Shown: piece after piece, positions 50,363-60,745 of the stretch
How the letters are laid out: every line of letters starts with the position of its first letter
How positions within the stretch are numbered: the first letter of the stretch is position 1
Assembly: GCA_013138975.1 (NCBI GenBank)
Contig: WTBR01000011.1
Coordinates: forward strand, 1-64,000
Direction: 5' to 3'
Source: Bacteroidales bacterium
GTDB lineage: Bacteria > Bacteroidota > Bacteroidia > Bacteroidales > UBA12077
DNA: 64,000 nucleotides
The notes under the pieces: generated by a model
The model's database searches: none
What the model saw: the letters and a program-made list of their open reading frames with translations, nothing else
What the model was told of the DNA's origin: nothing
Program-made: the position numbers and the translations under genes

Positions 50363-53300
50363 ATGAGAATTGAAATAGTAAAAAACGAAATAAAAAATCA
50401 GCTAATTAGAAAGAATGAGAAATGTAGCTTAATAGCTGATTACACCAATCATGCATATTCTTTAAATAAAATTATTATTGATAAAGAGAACATGACACTG
50501 GATATTATTATTATTGATGTTAATTCAGTATTTGAAAAAATTACAAGCCTGAAAAAGGAGAACATAATTGGGAGAAGATTAACTGAAATAATACCTGATA
50601 TACAGAAAGAAAGATTTAATTGGATTGATTTTGTGGGAGAAATTGCACTGAGAGGCACAATGAAAAAAACAGAGCAGTATATCGAATCAATGAATAAATG
50701 GTTTTCTATATTCATTTTTTCTGAAGAGAAAGGATATTTTGAAGTGTTAATTAATGATATTACTGATCAAAAAGAACGAGAGTTACAATTAGCGGAAACA
50801 AAGAAAAAATTAAGTTCTCTTACCGAAAATCATCAAAAACATCAAGAAAAACATGAAAATTCGAATAAAGAACTAGCATTAGGTAAAAAGAAATTGTTTA
50901 CAAACGAAGTATTATTAAATTCAATTATAAACTCTACATCAAATGGTATACTAGTTGTCGACACAAAGGGAGAGATCTTATTCATAAACCATCTATTTAT
51001 TGAGATGTGGAAAATACCATATGATCTTTTTGAACTTAAACAAAATCTAAGACTTCTCAAGCTTGCATTGAATCAATTAGAATCTCCGGGAGAGGTTTTA
51101 AAAAAGCTAAAAAAACTTTATAAATCTAAAGATAGAAATTTTGACTTATTACATTTTAAGGATGGCAGGGTATTCGATTCTACTTTTATACCATTAATAA
51201 TAAAAGACAAAATCGAAGGATACGTATGGAATTTTAATGATATCAAATATAAAAAGCAGAACGAAGAAAGATTGGTATATCAAAATGCAATATTAAATGG
51301 TATACGTAATGTTAACAAATTGCATTCAATTACGAACGATAAGTGTAAATTAATACACGAAGCATGCAAAAATATTACAAGTTATTTTGGATACTTTAAA
51401 GCAAATATTGTTTTATTCGATAAAGAACAGTTGATACATAAAGCACATTCAGGATTTGGAGATGAATACAATCTGTTTGTCAGGGACTTACATGACGGTA
51501 AGAAATTTAATTGCTACAATAAAGTGCAGAATAACAATGAAGTAGTAGTATTTAACTCCCCTGAAAATGAATGTAAAGATTGCCCTCTAATAAGATGCAG
51601 TCAGAATTATTCTGCTCTGGCAATAGCATTGCAATACAAGAATCGGTTTTATGGCGTTTTTACAGTTCATGTCCCTCGTAAGTATTCAAAAGATAAGGAA
51701 TCACTCATGTTATTTAAAGAGGTAGCTGATGATATAAGTTTTACATTAAAAAAGATTGAACTGGAAGAAGATCATTTTAGATCAGTAAAAGCCCTGAAAA
51801 TAAAAGAATCCAGGCTTGATAGCATCTTTAAATCTTCCCCAATAGGAATGGGGCTCCTTTCTAATGGAATTATAATGCACATAAACGATTTGTTTTGCGA
51901 GATAACAGGCTTTGAAAAAAATGAAATAATTGGCAAAAATATCAAAATGTTATTCGCTACAGATCGTGAATATGAGAAAATAGAAACTGAAAACTTAAAT
52001 AATAATAATGGAATTAGTGAAACTGAAATAAAATGGAGACGAAAGGATGATCAAATAATTGATATTTTGTTTCGAGCATCATTAATTGATAAAGATGATT
52101 TAACGAAAGGCATAACTTTTACAGCTACAGATATTACCGAAAAGAAAAAAAATGAAGCAGATATTAAAAGATTAAATTTTGCAATTGAAAATAGTAATAA
52201 TGAAGTTTATATTTTCGATGCTGCAACCTTAAAATATACATATGTTAATAATGGTGCTATAAATAACCTGGGATTTACGTTTGAAGAACTAAAAAACTTA
52301 ACTCCTACTGATATTAAACCGGAATATTCTATTTCTAAGTTAAATGAAATATTAGAACCTTTAATCAAAGGATCTAAGAGTGTAGTGCAATTCGAGACCA
52401 TACATAAAAGAAAAAATCAAACCGAGTATCCTGTCGAAGTTCGTTTATCATATATAAAAAGTAAAGATGCGCCATATTTTCTTGCAATAATTCTGGATAT
52501 TTCAAAAAAGAAAAAATATGAGAAGAAACTTGAAGATTTTGAAACAAAATTTCAGATTGCATTTGAAACAAGCCCCGATGCATTAATCATCAACAGGCTT
52601 CAGGATGGCATGTATATAGAAATCAACAAAGGATTTACTCAGTTAACAGGATTTACTGCAGAAGATGTAGAAGGTAAAACAAATAACGACATAAATATTT
52701 GGTTAAATACCTATGATCATGAGCAAATGGTAATGAACCTACTAAAATATGGTTCAGTTTCAAATTTAGAAGCCAGATTCAAAAAAAGAACAGGAGAAGT
52801 TATTCATGGATTAATGTCAGCTAATATTATCGAATATGATGATGTCAAATATATTTTAACAATAGCCAAGGATATAACAGCATTAAAAAAGGCTGAATCG
52901 GCATTAAAAGAAAATGAAGAAAAATATAGGACATTAGTTGAAAACCAAGGAGAAGGGATTATGATTGGCGACATAGAAGAAAATATAATATTTGTTAATC
53001 CTGAAGCAGAAAAAATTTTTGAATTAGATAAAGAAAATATTATCGGTATGAACATAGGAGATTTTGTAGGGAAAGATCAATTTAAAATGATTCAGTCTCA
53101 GACAAAAAAAAGAATTAAGGGTAAAAAATCATCATATGAAATTAAACTGAAAGTTGGTAAAAATAAGATTAAGACAATTCTAATAACAGCAACACCTTTC
53201 TACGAAGAAGGAGTGGTTAAGTATACCTTAGGTATATTTAGGGATATAACAGACTGGAAAGAAGCACAGCTGGCAATAAAAATGAAAAATGAACAATTAC

Positions 53301-54160
53301 AAGCTACTAAAAAAGAACTTAATACTACAAATGAGGAATTGGTTCTTGTAAATAAAATTCTTGAAGAAAAAAACAAGGAAATTACAATTGCTAAGGAAAA
53401 AGCTGAAGAATCAGATAGATTAAAAAACTGCTTTCTTGCAAATATTAGCCATGAAGTTAGAACACCATTAAATGGTATTCTGGGATTTTCACAACTCTTA
53501 CAAGACGAAAAGCTGTCATTGAAAAAACAACAGAAGAGTTGGACAATAATAAATGAAAGTAGTTTTTACCTTATGGATATTATGGACAGCATAATGGATA
53601 TTTCAAAAATAGAATCCGGAAATGTGAAGATTAGTGAGATCTTGATTTCACTTAATAATTTGTTAAATGATATTTATAATTCTTTTAAACATGAAATACC
53701 GAAAGACAAGAATATTAATTTCAAATTTCATATTAAGGATTTTGATAAATCAAGAGATAAGGTTTTTTTGGATAAGTATATAACAAAAACAGTTTTTAAA
53801 CATTTAATTAAAAATGCAATAAAGTTTACAGAAGAAGGTAATATTGAAATTGGTTGTAAAAATTATAGCGATAATAAATTGTTATTTTATGTTACAGATT
53901 CAGGGATTGGTATCCCTGAAAAGCATGAAAATATAATTTTTGAACGATTCAGGCAATCAGACGAATCAGCTACAAGGAAATTTGGAGGTCTAGGTTTAGG
54001 TTTACCCGTTGCCAAAGGTCTTGTAAAGAGACTTGGAGGAGATATTTGGTTTACATCTAACAATAATAAGGGAACAACTTTTTATTTTACACTTCCATAC
54101 AGGCCCGAAATTAAAATGAATAACAATAAAAAGAATAAGCTTACAAATTTAAAATCTTAA
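50363..54160 (+). CDS. Multi-PAS/GAF sensor histidine kinase
   Basis: NISHEVRTPLNGILGFSQLL H-box; FGGLGLGLPVAKGLVKRLGG; several PAS/PAC repeats. Confidence 0.92.
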   Translation: MRIEIVKNEIKNQLIRKNEKCSLIADYTNHAYSLNKIIIDKENMTLDIIIIDVNSVFEKITSLKKENIIGRRLTEIIPDIQKERFNWIDFVGEIALRGTMKKTEQYIESMNKWFSIFIFSEEKGYFEVLINDITDQKERELQLAETKKKLSSLTENHQKHQEKHENSNKELALGKKKLFTNEVLLNSIINSTSNGILVVDTKGEILFINHLFIEMWKIPYDLFELKQNLRLLKLALNQLESPGEVLKKLKKLYKSKDRNFDLLHFKDGRVFDSTFIPLIIKDKIEGYVWNFNDIKYKKQNEERLVYQNAILNGIRNVNKLHSITNDKCKLIHEACKNITSYFGYFKANIVLFDKEQLIHKAHSGFGDEYNLFVRDLHDGKKFNCYNKVQNNNEVVVFNSPENECKDCPLIRCSQNYSALAIALQYKNRFYGVFTVHVPRKYSKDKESLMLFKEVADDISFTLKKIELEEDHFRSVKALKIKESRLDSIFKSSPIGMGLLSNGIIMHINDLFCEITGFEKNEIIGKNIKMLFATDREYEKIETENLNNNNGISETEIKWRRKDDQIIDILFRASLIDKDDLTKGITFTATDITEKKKNEADIKRLNFAIENSNNEVYIFDAATLKYTYVNNGAINNLGFTFEELKNLTPTDIKPEYSISKLNEILEPLIKGSKSVVQFETIHKRKNQTEYPVEVRLSYIKSKDAPYFLAIILDISKKKKYEKKLEDFETKFQIAFETSPDALIINRLQDGMYIEINKGFTQLTGFTAEDVEGKTNNDINIWLNTYDHEQMVMNLLKYGSVSNLEARFKKRTGEVIHGLMSANIIEYDDVKYILTIAKDITALKKAESALKENEEKYRTLVENQGEGIMIGDIEENIIFVNPEAEKIFELDKENIIGMNIGDFVGKDQFKMIQSQTKKRIKGKKSSYEIKLKVGKNKIKTILITATPFYEEGVVKYTLGIFRDITDWKEAQLAIKMKNEQLQATKKELNTTNEELVLVNKILEEKNKEITIAKEKAEESDRLKNCFLANISHEVRTPLNGILGFSQLLQDEKLSLKKQQKSWTIINESSFYLMDIMDSIMDISKIESGNVKISEILISLNNLLNDIYNSFKHEIPKDKNINFKFHIKDFDKSRDKVFLDKYITKTVFKHLIKNAIKFTEEGNIEIGCKNYSDNKLLFYVTDSGIGIPEKHENIIFERFRQSDESATRKFGGLGLGLPVAKGLVKRLGGDIWFTSNNNKGTTFYFTLPYRPEIKMNNNKKNKLTNLKS

Positions 54161-54241
54161 AGGAGGTTGAAATTAGTTTTATTATCAATAATACAAATTG
54201 GTTAAAATGTAATTAATGAAAATAGTTGAAAGATAAAAAAA

Positions 54242-54772
54242 ATGATAAAGCAACTATGGGAAACTGTTGAACTTCTGAAGCAACATGTTCAAAAAAACTT
54301 GAATATCATTTATGAAAATGAAAAAGAGGTTAAAGAATTTTTAAAAGAACCTGTTTCAGAAAGCCGATCACAGAAACTTAAAGTAAAGTTTCAAGAAAAC
54401 AAATTGCTTATTATTGAGAACAATGACTTTATTAGACTTCAATTATATATTATTCATTTAATAGATAAATACAGAAAACCATTAAATAATGATAATACCG
54501 GGGAACAAATAAATGAAGAAAATATATCTGGAAATATTTCAGTATCGGGATCAGGTTCGCAAATAGCACAACAAAATCCTGTTAAAGAAGAGCCTAAAAC
54601 TTACACAAGAGAAGAAATATTTGATTTAACAATTTCCGGGCAAATACAATACGATTATTTACATCCATTCATTGATGATAATGATTTTCTTAACGAGCTA
54701 ATGGAATATTTTATAAAAACGGAAGACTATGAAATGTGTAAAAGATTAAAAGCATTTAAAAAAGAGAAGTAG
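54242..54772 (+). CDS. Hypothetical protein downstream of kinase
   Basis: 176-aa ORF in operon-like position. Confidence 0.5.
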   Translation: MIKQLWETVELLKQHVQKNLNIIYENEKEVKEFLKEPVSESRSQKLKVKFQENKLLIIENNDFIRLQLYIIHLIDKYRKPLNNDNTGEQINEENISGNISVSGSGSQIAQQNPVKEEPKTYTREEIFDLTISGQIQYDYLHPFIDDNDFLNELMEYFIKTEDYEMCKRLKAFKKEK

Positions 54773-54815
54773 GAAATTTTAACAGCAAATTATTAATAAA
54801 AGGATCAAAAACAAA

Positions 54816-55024
54816 TTAGTGCCTGCAAGAAAACTCCACATTTTGAAGTCTTTGATAAGAAAACGTCAAAGACAAGGCTTTCGAAGTTTTTGAAATAAAG
54901 GAGTTTACTAATTGTAAATGACTGTTTCAAAAACGAGAGTAACGCAGAACCTAGCGAAGCTCACGAACACAAATTTATAAATATTAAACTTGTGAGTAAT
55001 TTGGCGTTTTCTTGCAAAGACTAA
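54816..55024. repeat. GCAAGAAAAC-TIR structured repeat, copy C
   Basis: TTAGTGCCTGCAAGAAAAC...GTTTTCTTGCAAAGACTAA; shared hairpins and CGAGAGTAACGCAG core. Confidence 0.75.
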
Positions 55025-55072
55025 TTAAGTCAGGCTTCTATAAACAGAGTGTAAATACATATACAAATTCAG

Positions 55073-55106
55073 AGTTTAACCTGTAATTTTTATAGTTTGC
55101 CCTGAT
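55073..55106 (+). promoter_or_regulatory. Degenerate tandem AGTTTACCCTGAT-like sites upstream of response regulator
   Basis: AGTTTAACCTGT and TAGTTTGCCCTGAT, 21 bp apart. Confidence 0.4.
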
Positions 55107-55159
55107 GTAACTGATGGAATCAATATTTAAATTTGAGTATTATAAATTAATTTTAACAT

Positions 55160-55549
55160 ATGAAAATATTAATAGTTGATGATAATGATCAATTCCGTGA
55201 AGATCTGAGTTTCTTTCTGGAGCACAATCTTAAACATAAGATAATTGCTGAAGCAGCAAACGGAGAAGAATTTCTCGAATTAGGAAATATTATAGAAGCA
55301 GATATTATACTAATGGATCTTAACATGAAAGAAATTAATGGTTTTGAATCGACTAAAAAAATTTTGTGGCAGTATCCATTATTAAATATTATAGCAATTA
55401 CGATGGATTATAATAACGCAATTCTGGATAAACTTATTGAAACTGGGTTTAAAGGTTTTGTTTATAAAACAAATATATATGAAATGCTTGAAATGGCAAT
55501 TCAGACAGTTAATTCAGGTAAATTGTTTTTTAAAAAGTTAGAAATATAG
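55160..55549 (+). CDS. Single-domain response regulator (REC)
   Basis: ILIVDDNDQFREDLSFF; ILMDLNMKEINGFE; KGFVYKT. Confidence 0.9.
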   Translation: MKILIVDDNDQFREDLSFFLEHNLKHKIIAEAANGEEFLELGNIIEADIILMDLNMKEINGFESTKKILWQYPLLNIIAITMDYNNAILDKLIETGFKGFVYKTNIYEMLEMAIQTVNSGKLFFKKLEI

Positions 55550-55842
55550 ATTAATACTTAAAATACGAATCAATTACCAAACTATTTCGGATCACTTGAC
55601 ATTTCCGGTGGATTGATACAGTGCAACACAAATGCAATATAGTAAATAAAAAAAACCTTCATTCTTCAAGGGTTTTTAACTTTTTTACGGTTTGGACGAG
55701 ACCGTTCTTGATTTTACTCAACTTTACGCATCTTAATCAAAATGTTATAATTCTTGCTTGATTGTATATTTTGGAACATAAGGTAAAAATTATATTACTA
55801 AGTATGGATATACACCAGTGTCAGATACAATTATAGAAAAGT

Positions 55843-56022
55843 AAAGCGCGTTTTATACCCGTAGATATTATAGTATTGACCCTGTTCGTTAGGATTTTAA
55901 AGAAGACAGCTAAAAATGCACGAGATGCATTAAAAATAATAGAAAACGATAAAATTGATTTAATTTTTCTTGATATTAATATGCCTGGAAATTCGGACTT
56001 AGATTTATTTCAATCTATATAA
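55843..56022 (+). pseudogene. Response regulator REC-domain remnant
   Basis: In-frame ARDALKIIENDKIDLIFLDINMPGNSDLDLFQSI* without a start or intact N-terminus. Confidence 0.6.
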
Positions 56023-56181
56023 TATCCTCTGGTCACTGATATATGTAGATTTTTAAACTTTATTAAAGTATTTTTGTCTTAGGTGTAATAAATTTCAATA
56101 TAATAGGTCAAAAACAATTAATAGATATATAGTGGTTCAATAAAAGCTAAAATTAATATTTAGGATAATATAAAATTTAAT

Positions 56182-57372
56182 ATGAAACAGATTGATAGAA
56201 GAATAGTTATAGTCGCAAGCTTAATTTTCATTATAGGACTTGCAATTGGATTAATGATATTTCTAAAAGCCCAAAAAGCAGAACCATTTCGTCGTCCAGC
56301 TGTGGTAACAAAGCGATTTGTTAAGAACGAAAAAATAAAATATAAAACAATAATTTCACCTGTTTCAGCTTCCGGACGATTAACATCAATCTCTGAAATA
56401 GATGTTGTTGCAGAAGCATCAGGAAAAATATTAACCTCAAAAATAGCTTTAAAGAAAGGAAGTGAGTTTAAGAAAGGAGATGTTTTATTCACAATTTACC
56501 CCGATGAGGCTAAATTAGCATTAAAGGCAAAAAAGAGTAGTTTTTTAAACTCATTAGCAAATTTACTTCCTGATATCAAAATTGATTATCCTGAATACGA
56601 AAAACAGTTTAGAGATTTTTTCACTACAATAGAAGTGGATAAAAAGCTACCGGAGTTTCCCGATTTTAAAAGCGAGAAACTCGAAATATTTCTTGCAAGT
56701 CGAAATGTATTAAGTGAATATTATGGAATAAAAAAAGACGAACTACAGTTAAGTCGACATACTATAATTGCTCCATTTAACGGCACTTATTCCGATGTAT
56801 ATATCGAGCAAGGAGCATATACAAACATGGGTGGACGTGTAGCTCATGCAATTAGAACCGACATACTGGAAATAGAAGTACCTTTAGATAAATTTGATGC
56901 CGAATGGGTAAAAATTAATGATAAAGTAAAAGTATATTCCGATTCAAGAAATGCAGAATGGCAAGGAAAAGTAGTTCGTAAAAGTCAGTTTGTTGATCCG
57001 AATACACAATCACAAGGAATTTTTGTAAGAATTAATAATACAGCTAAAAAATCTTTATTAGTTGGAGAATATTTAAATTCAATTTTCCCTGGACATCCAA
57101 TACAAAAAGCTATGGAAATTCCTCGTAATGTGGTTTTTAATACAAATGAAGTCTTTATCGTTGAGGATGGGAAAATTCATATGGAGATAATAAATGTTTT
57201 AAAAATAAACGAAAAATCACTCATTTTTAATGGGATTGATGAAGGAAAAGTACTTGTAATGCAAGCATTAATTAATGTTCTTGAAGGAAGCGAAGTGGAG
57301 ATAAGCCTTGATGTAAAACCTGATAAAAAAACAGGTCAAGATAAAAAGCAAGCTAAAGGAAAAAAAGAGTAA
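56182..57372 (+). CDS. RND efflux periplasmic adaptor (MFP)
   Basis: VSASGRLTSISEIDVVAEASGKI; APFNGTYSDVYIEQGAYTNMGG. Confidence 0.88.
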   Translation: MKQIDRRIVIVASLIFIIGLAIGLMIFLKAQKAEPFRRPAVVTKRFVKNEKIKYKTIISPVSASGRLTSISEIDVVAEASGKILTSKIALKKGSEFKKGDVLFTIYPDEAKLALKAKKSSFLNSLANLLPDIKIDYPEYEKQFRDFFTTIEVDKKLPEFPDFKSEKLEIFLASRNVLSEYYGIKKDELQLSRHTIIAPFNGTYSDVYIEQGAYTNMGGRVAHAIRTDILEIEVPLDKFDAEWVKINDKVKVYSDSRNAEWQGKVVRKSQFVDPNTQSQGIFVRINNTAKKSLLVGEYLNSIFPGHPIQKAMEIPRNVVFNTNEVFIVEDGKIHMEIINVLKINEKSLIFNGIDEGKVLVMQALINVLEGSEVEISLDVKPDKKTGQDKKQAKGKKE

Positions 57373-57392
57373 ATCTTTAATCAAGAATTATT

Positions 57393-60300
57393 ATGAGAAA
57401 GATTGTAGAGAAATTTGTACAATACCCAATATATGCCAATTTAATAATTGTATTTGTTTTAGTTGCCGGATTAGCTAGTTTATTTAGCATGAAAAAGGCA
57501 TTTTTCCCTGAAGCAGAAAGCAGGATAATAAATGTCTCGGTATTTTATCCCGGAGCTTCACCTGTAGAAATGGAAGAAGGTGTTACTTCTCGAGTTGAAG
57601 AAGCTATTCGTGGATTAGTTGGGATAAAAGAAATCAATTCAACTTCGGCAGAAAACAGTTCAGTTGTAACAGTTGAAACTACTGGAGAATACCCAATTGA
57701 TGAAGTTTTAATGGAAGTAAAAACTGCAGTTGATGGAATTTCATCTTTGCCAACAGCTGCTGAGCGACCCGTAGTTTCAAAACGAAGATCCAGATCAGGA
57801 GCTTTGTACATGACATTGGTATCCAGAAAAGGCTTGGATGTTGATTTAATGACATTAAAAGAATATGGTCAACGAGTTGAAGAGGATTTAATGAATTCCG
57901 GAGTTATGAGCCAGGTAAACATATCTGGATTTCCAACACCTGAAATTTCTGTTGAAATAAAAGAAGAAGAACTTCTTCGTTATAATATTACAATAAGTGA
58001 GATTATAAGAGCTATACAATTAAATAATCAGGATATTTCAGGAGGCCAGATAAAATCAGATGATGAGGAACTATTAATACGCCTTCGTTCAAGAAGCACC
58101 GATCCCGTCAAAATAGGTAATATCATTATTCGGGGAAAACCGGATGGTAGTTTTATAAAAATTAGAGATATAGCCGATGTTAAAAAGAAATTTGCTGATA
58201 CATCAAATAAATCGTGGATAAATGGTAAAAACGCTGTATTTATTGGTGTTGATAAATTGCCAGAAGAAGATTTAGAGGAGATAACAGAATATGCTGAGAA
58301 ATATGCCGAAGAATTTAATGAAGCAAATCCGGGGATAAAATTAGAAATATCATTTTCATTTATGGAGATATTAAATAGTCGTTTAGATCTCCTTACAAAG
58401 AATGGAATAATAGGTTTAGTCTTAGTAATTATTGTTTTATCCATGTTTCTAAATATACGATTATCACTTTGGGTTTCATGGGGTATACCGTTTAGTTTTC
58501 TAGCAATGTTTATTTATGCAAATCTTGCCGGTATTACAATAAATATGATATCCTTATTTGGGATGATCCTTGTAATTGGTATTTTAGTTGATGATGGAAT
58601 TGTGATTGCCGAAAATATATATTTGCATTTTGAGCGAGGAAAAACACCAATGCAAGCAGCTGTTGATGGAACAATGGAAGTTTATCCCGCAGTTTTAACC
58701 TCAGTAACAACAACAATTATTGCATTTGTACCATTATTATTACTGGCCGGTACACGAATGGAAATGATGTATCATATGGCAATAGTGGTTGTGGCAAGTT
58801 TATTCTTTTCTTTATTCGAAGCATTTTTTGTATTGCCCGCACACTTAAGTAATGAACGTATACTTAGCCGTAAAAGTCTTAACAATAAAAATAAAGGAAT
58901 AAAAAAATATTTCGAACGGTTTATTGTTTGGTTACGAGACGATATTTATCATCATGCCTTAAATTGGTTGTTAAAATGGAGACATGCAGTAATAGGAATT
59001 CCCGCCGCATTATTTTTAATAACAATCGGGCTGGTTTCCGGGGGCTTTATCAAGAATACATTCTTTCCTATGGTCGATTTTGATAACTTTCAAGTTAATA
59101 TAGCTTTTACTCCCGGCGATGGGGAAAAACAAACCAAAGTGTATATAGATAAATTTGAAAAATCGGTTTGGGAAGTAAATAATGAGCTAGTACAAGAGTT
59201 TAATCTCGAAGAAAATATTATTGATTTTGTAATGAAATCAATTGGTAATTCATTTAGTGGACAAGAGAGAGGATCACATGCTGGAAATTTAAGTATATAT
59301 CCCATTAACTTAGAGGGTATCGATATTAGTGGACATGAAATTGCTAATCGGGTTAGAGAAAGGATTGGAAAAATTCCTGAAGCAAGAAAATTTACAGTAG
59401 CAGGACGTAATCGATGGGGATCGCCGGTATCAATAAGTTTAATGTCCAAAAATTTACGTGAATTAAATGAAGCAAAAGATTATTTAATGAATCGTTTATC
59501 GGAGCTGCCACAGTTAAAAGATATAAACGAGAATGTGGCATTAGGTAAACAAGAAGTAAGATTAAAATTAAAGCCAAAAGCATATTTCCTTGGGCTAGAT
59601 GAAAGTACTATAGCGCAACAAGTTCGTCAAGCTTTTTATGGAGGACAAGCTCAGAGATTACAAGAAGGACGTGATGAGCTCCGAATCTGGGTTCGTTATC
59701 CAAAATCGGATAGAATGACACTCGGACAAATGGAAAATATGAAAATAAAAACGTCTGCAGGTGAATTTCCATTAACAGAACTGGCAGATTATCATTTGGA
59801 AAGAGGCCCAGTTGCTATAAAAAGATATCAAGGATCAAGAGAAATAAGAGTTGAAGCAGAAACTATTGATCCTCTTGCTCCGGTTCCAGAGATATTAGAT
59901 CAAATTAGTCGTGAAATTATGCCTGATGTTGAAGCTCATTTTGCAGGAATCCGATATGAATATCAGGGGCAGCAAAAAGCAGGAAATGAAGCGATGTCTA
60001 AAATCGTTCCATATTACGCCGTAGCCTTTCTACTCATCATATTTATAATGATACTTCACTTTAAAAGTTTTAATCAAACTTTAATAATATTGGCAATGAT
60101 ACCTTTATCAATGCTAGGAGTATTTTGGGGGCATGGAATCCATGGAAAACCACTATCATTAATGAGTATGTGGGGAATGGTTGCTCTCACCGGAGTAGTA
60201 ATTAATGATGCAATTGTCTTTCTCTCGAAATACGATAGTAGTTTACTTAATGGAAAAAAAGTTCGTGATGCAATTGTTGAAGCAGGAAAACTTAGGTTGA

Positions 60301-60614
60301 GACCAATTATTTTAACCACAGTAACAACGTCAGTAGGTTTGTTCCCAATAATTTTAGAGAAAAGTATTCAAGCCCAATTTCTTATTCCAATGGCAATTAG
60401 TTTGGCCTATGGAGTTGCAATAGGAACCGTTTTTATTTTGATATTTTTCCCAGTATTAATAATGCTGCTAAATGATGTACGGGTTTATTTAAAATACTTC
60501 TGGACAGGTATAAAGCCGGAACGTGAAGATGTTGAAGTAGCTATTATATTGCAAAAACGTAAATTGAAATATGAAAAGAATAGTCAGGCACAAATAATAG
60601 AAATAAAAGAGTAA
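57393..60614 (+). CDS. RND-family efflux permease
   Basis: 1073 aa; VFYPGASPVEMEEGVTSRVEEAIRG; ILVDDGIVIAENI; MWGMVALTGVVINDAIV. Confidence 0.95.
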   Translation: MRKIVEKFVQYPIYANLIIVFVLVAGLASLFSMKKAFFPEAESRIINVSVFYPGASPVEMEEGVTSRVEEAIRGLVGIKEINSTSAENSSVVTVETTGEYPIDEVLMEVKTAVDGISSLPTAAERPVVSKRRSRSGALYMTLVSRKGLDVDLMTLKEYGQRVEEDLMNSGVMSQVNISGFPTPEISVEIKEEELLRYNITISEIIRAIQLNNQDISGGQIKSDDEELLIRLRSRSTDPVKIGNIIIRGKPDGSFIKIRDIADVKKKFADTSNKSWINGKNAVFIGVDKLPEEDLEEITEYAEKYAEEFNEANPGIKLEISFSFMEILNSRLDLLTKNGIIGLVLVIIVLSMFLNIRLSLWVSWGIPFSFLAMFIYANLAGITINMISLFGMILVIGILVDDGIVIAENIYLHFERGKTPMQAAVDGTMEVYPAVLTSVTTTIIAFVPLLLLAGTRMEMMYHMAIVVVASLFFSLFEAFFVLPAHLSNERILSRKSLNNKNKGIKKYFERFIVWLRDDIYHHALNWLLKWRHAVIGIPAALFLITIGLVSGGFIKNTFFPMVDFDNFQVNIAFTPGDGEKQTKVYIDKFEKSVWEVNNELVQEFNLEENIIDFVMKSIGNSFSGQERGSHAGNLSIYPINLEGIDISGHEIANRVRERIGKIPEARKFTVAGRNRWGSPVSISLMSKNLRELNEAKDYLMNRLSELPQLKDINENVALGKQEVRLKLKPKAYFLGLDESTIAQQVRQAFYGGQAQRLQEGRDELRIWVRYPKSDRMTLGQMENMKIKTSAGEFPLTELADYHLERGPVAIKRYQGSREIRVEAETIDPLAPVPEILDQISREIMPDVEAHFAGIRYEYQGQQKAGNEAMSKIVPYYAVAFLLIIFIMILHFKSFNQTLIILAMIPLSMLGVFWGHGIHGKPLSLMSMWGMVALTGVVINDAIVFLSKYDSSLLNGKKVRDAIVEAGKLRLRPIILTTVTTSVGLFPIILEKSIQAQFLIPMAISLAYGVAIGTVFILIFFPVLIMLLNDVRVYLKYFWTGIKPEREDVEVAIILQKRKLKYEKNSQAQIIEIKE

Positions 60615-60745
60615 TTACTTTATATACGTAAGACCTCTCAGGGTTTATGTTGATTATAGTGAACCCTGTAAGGTCAATCTGTTTAAAAATAAAAAGTATA
60701 TAAAAAGCTTTGTGAATTTTTGAAATTGGATTAAATAATAAAATT

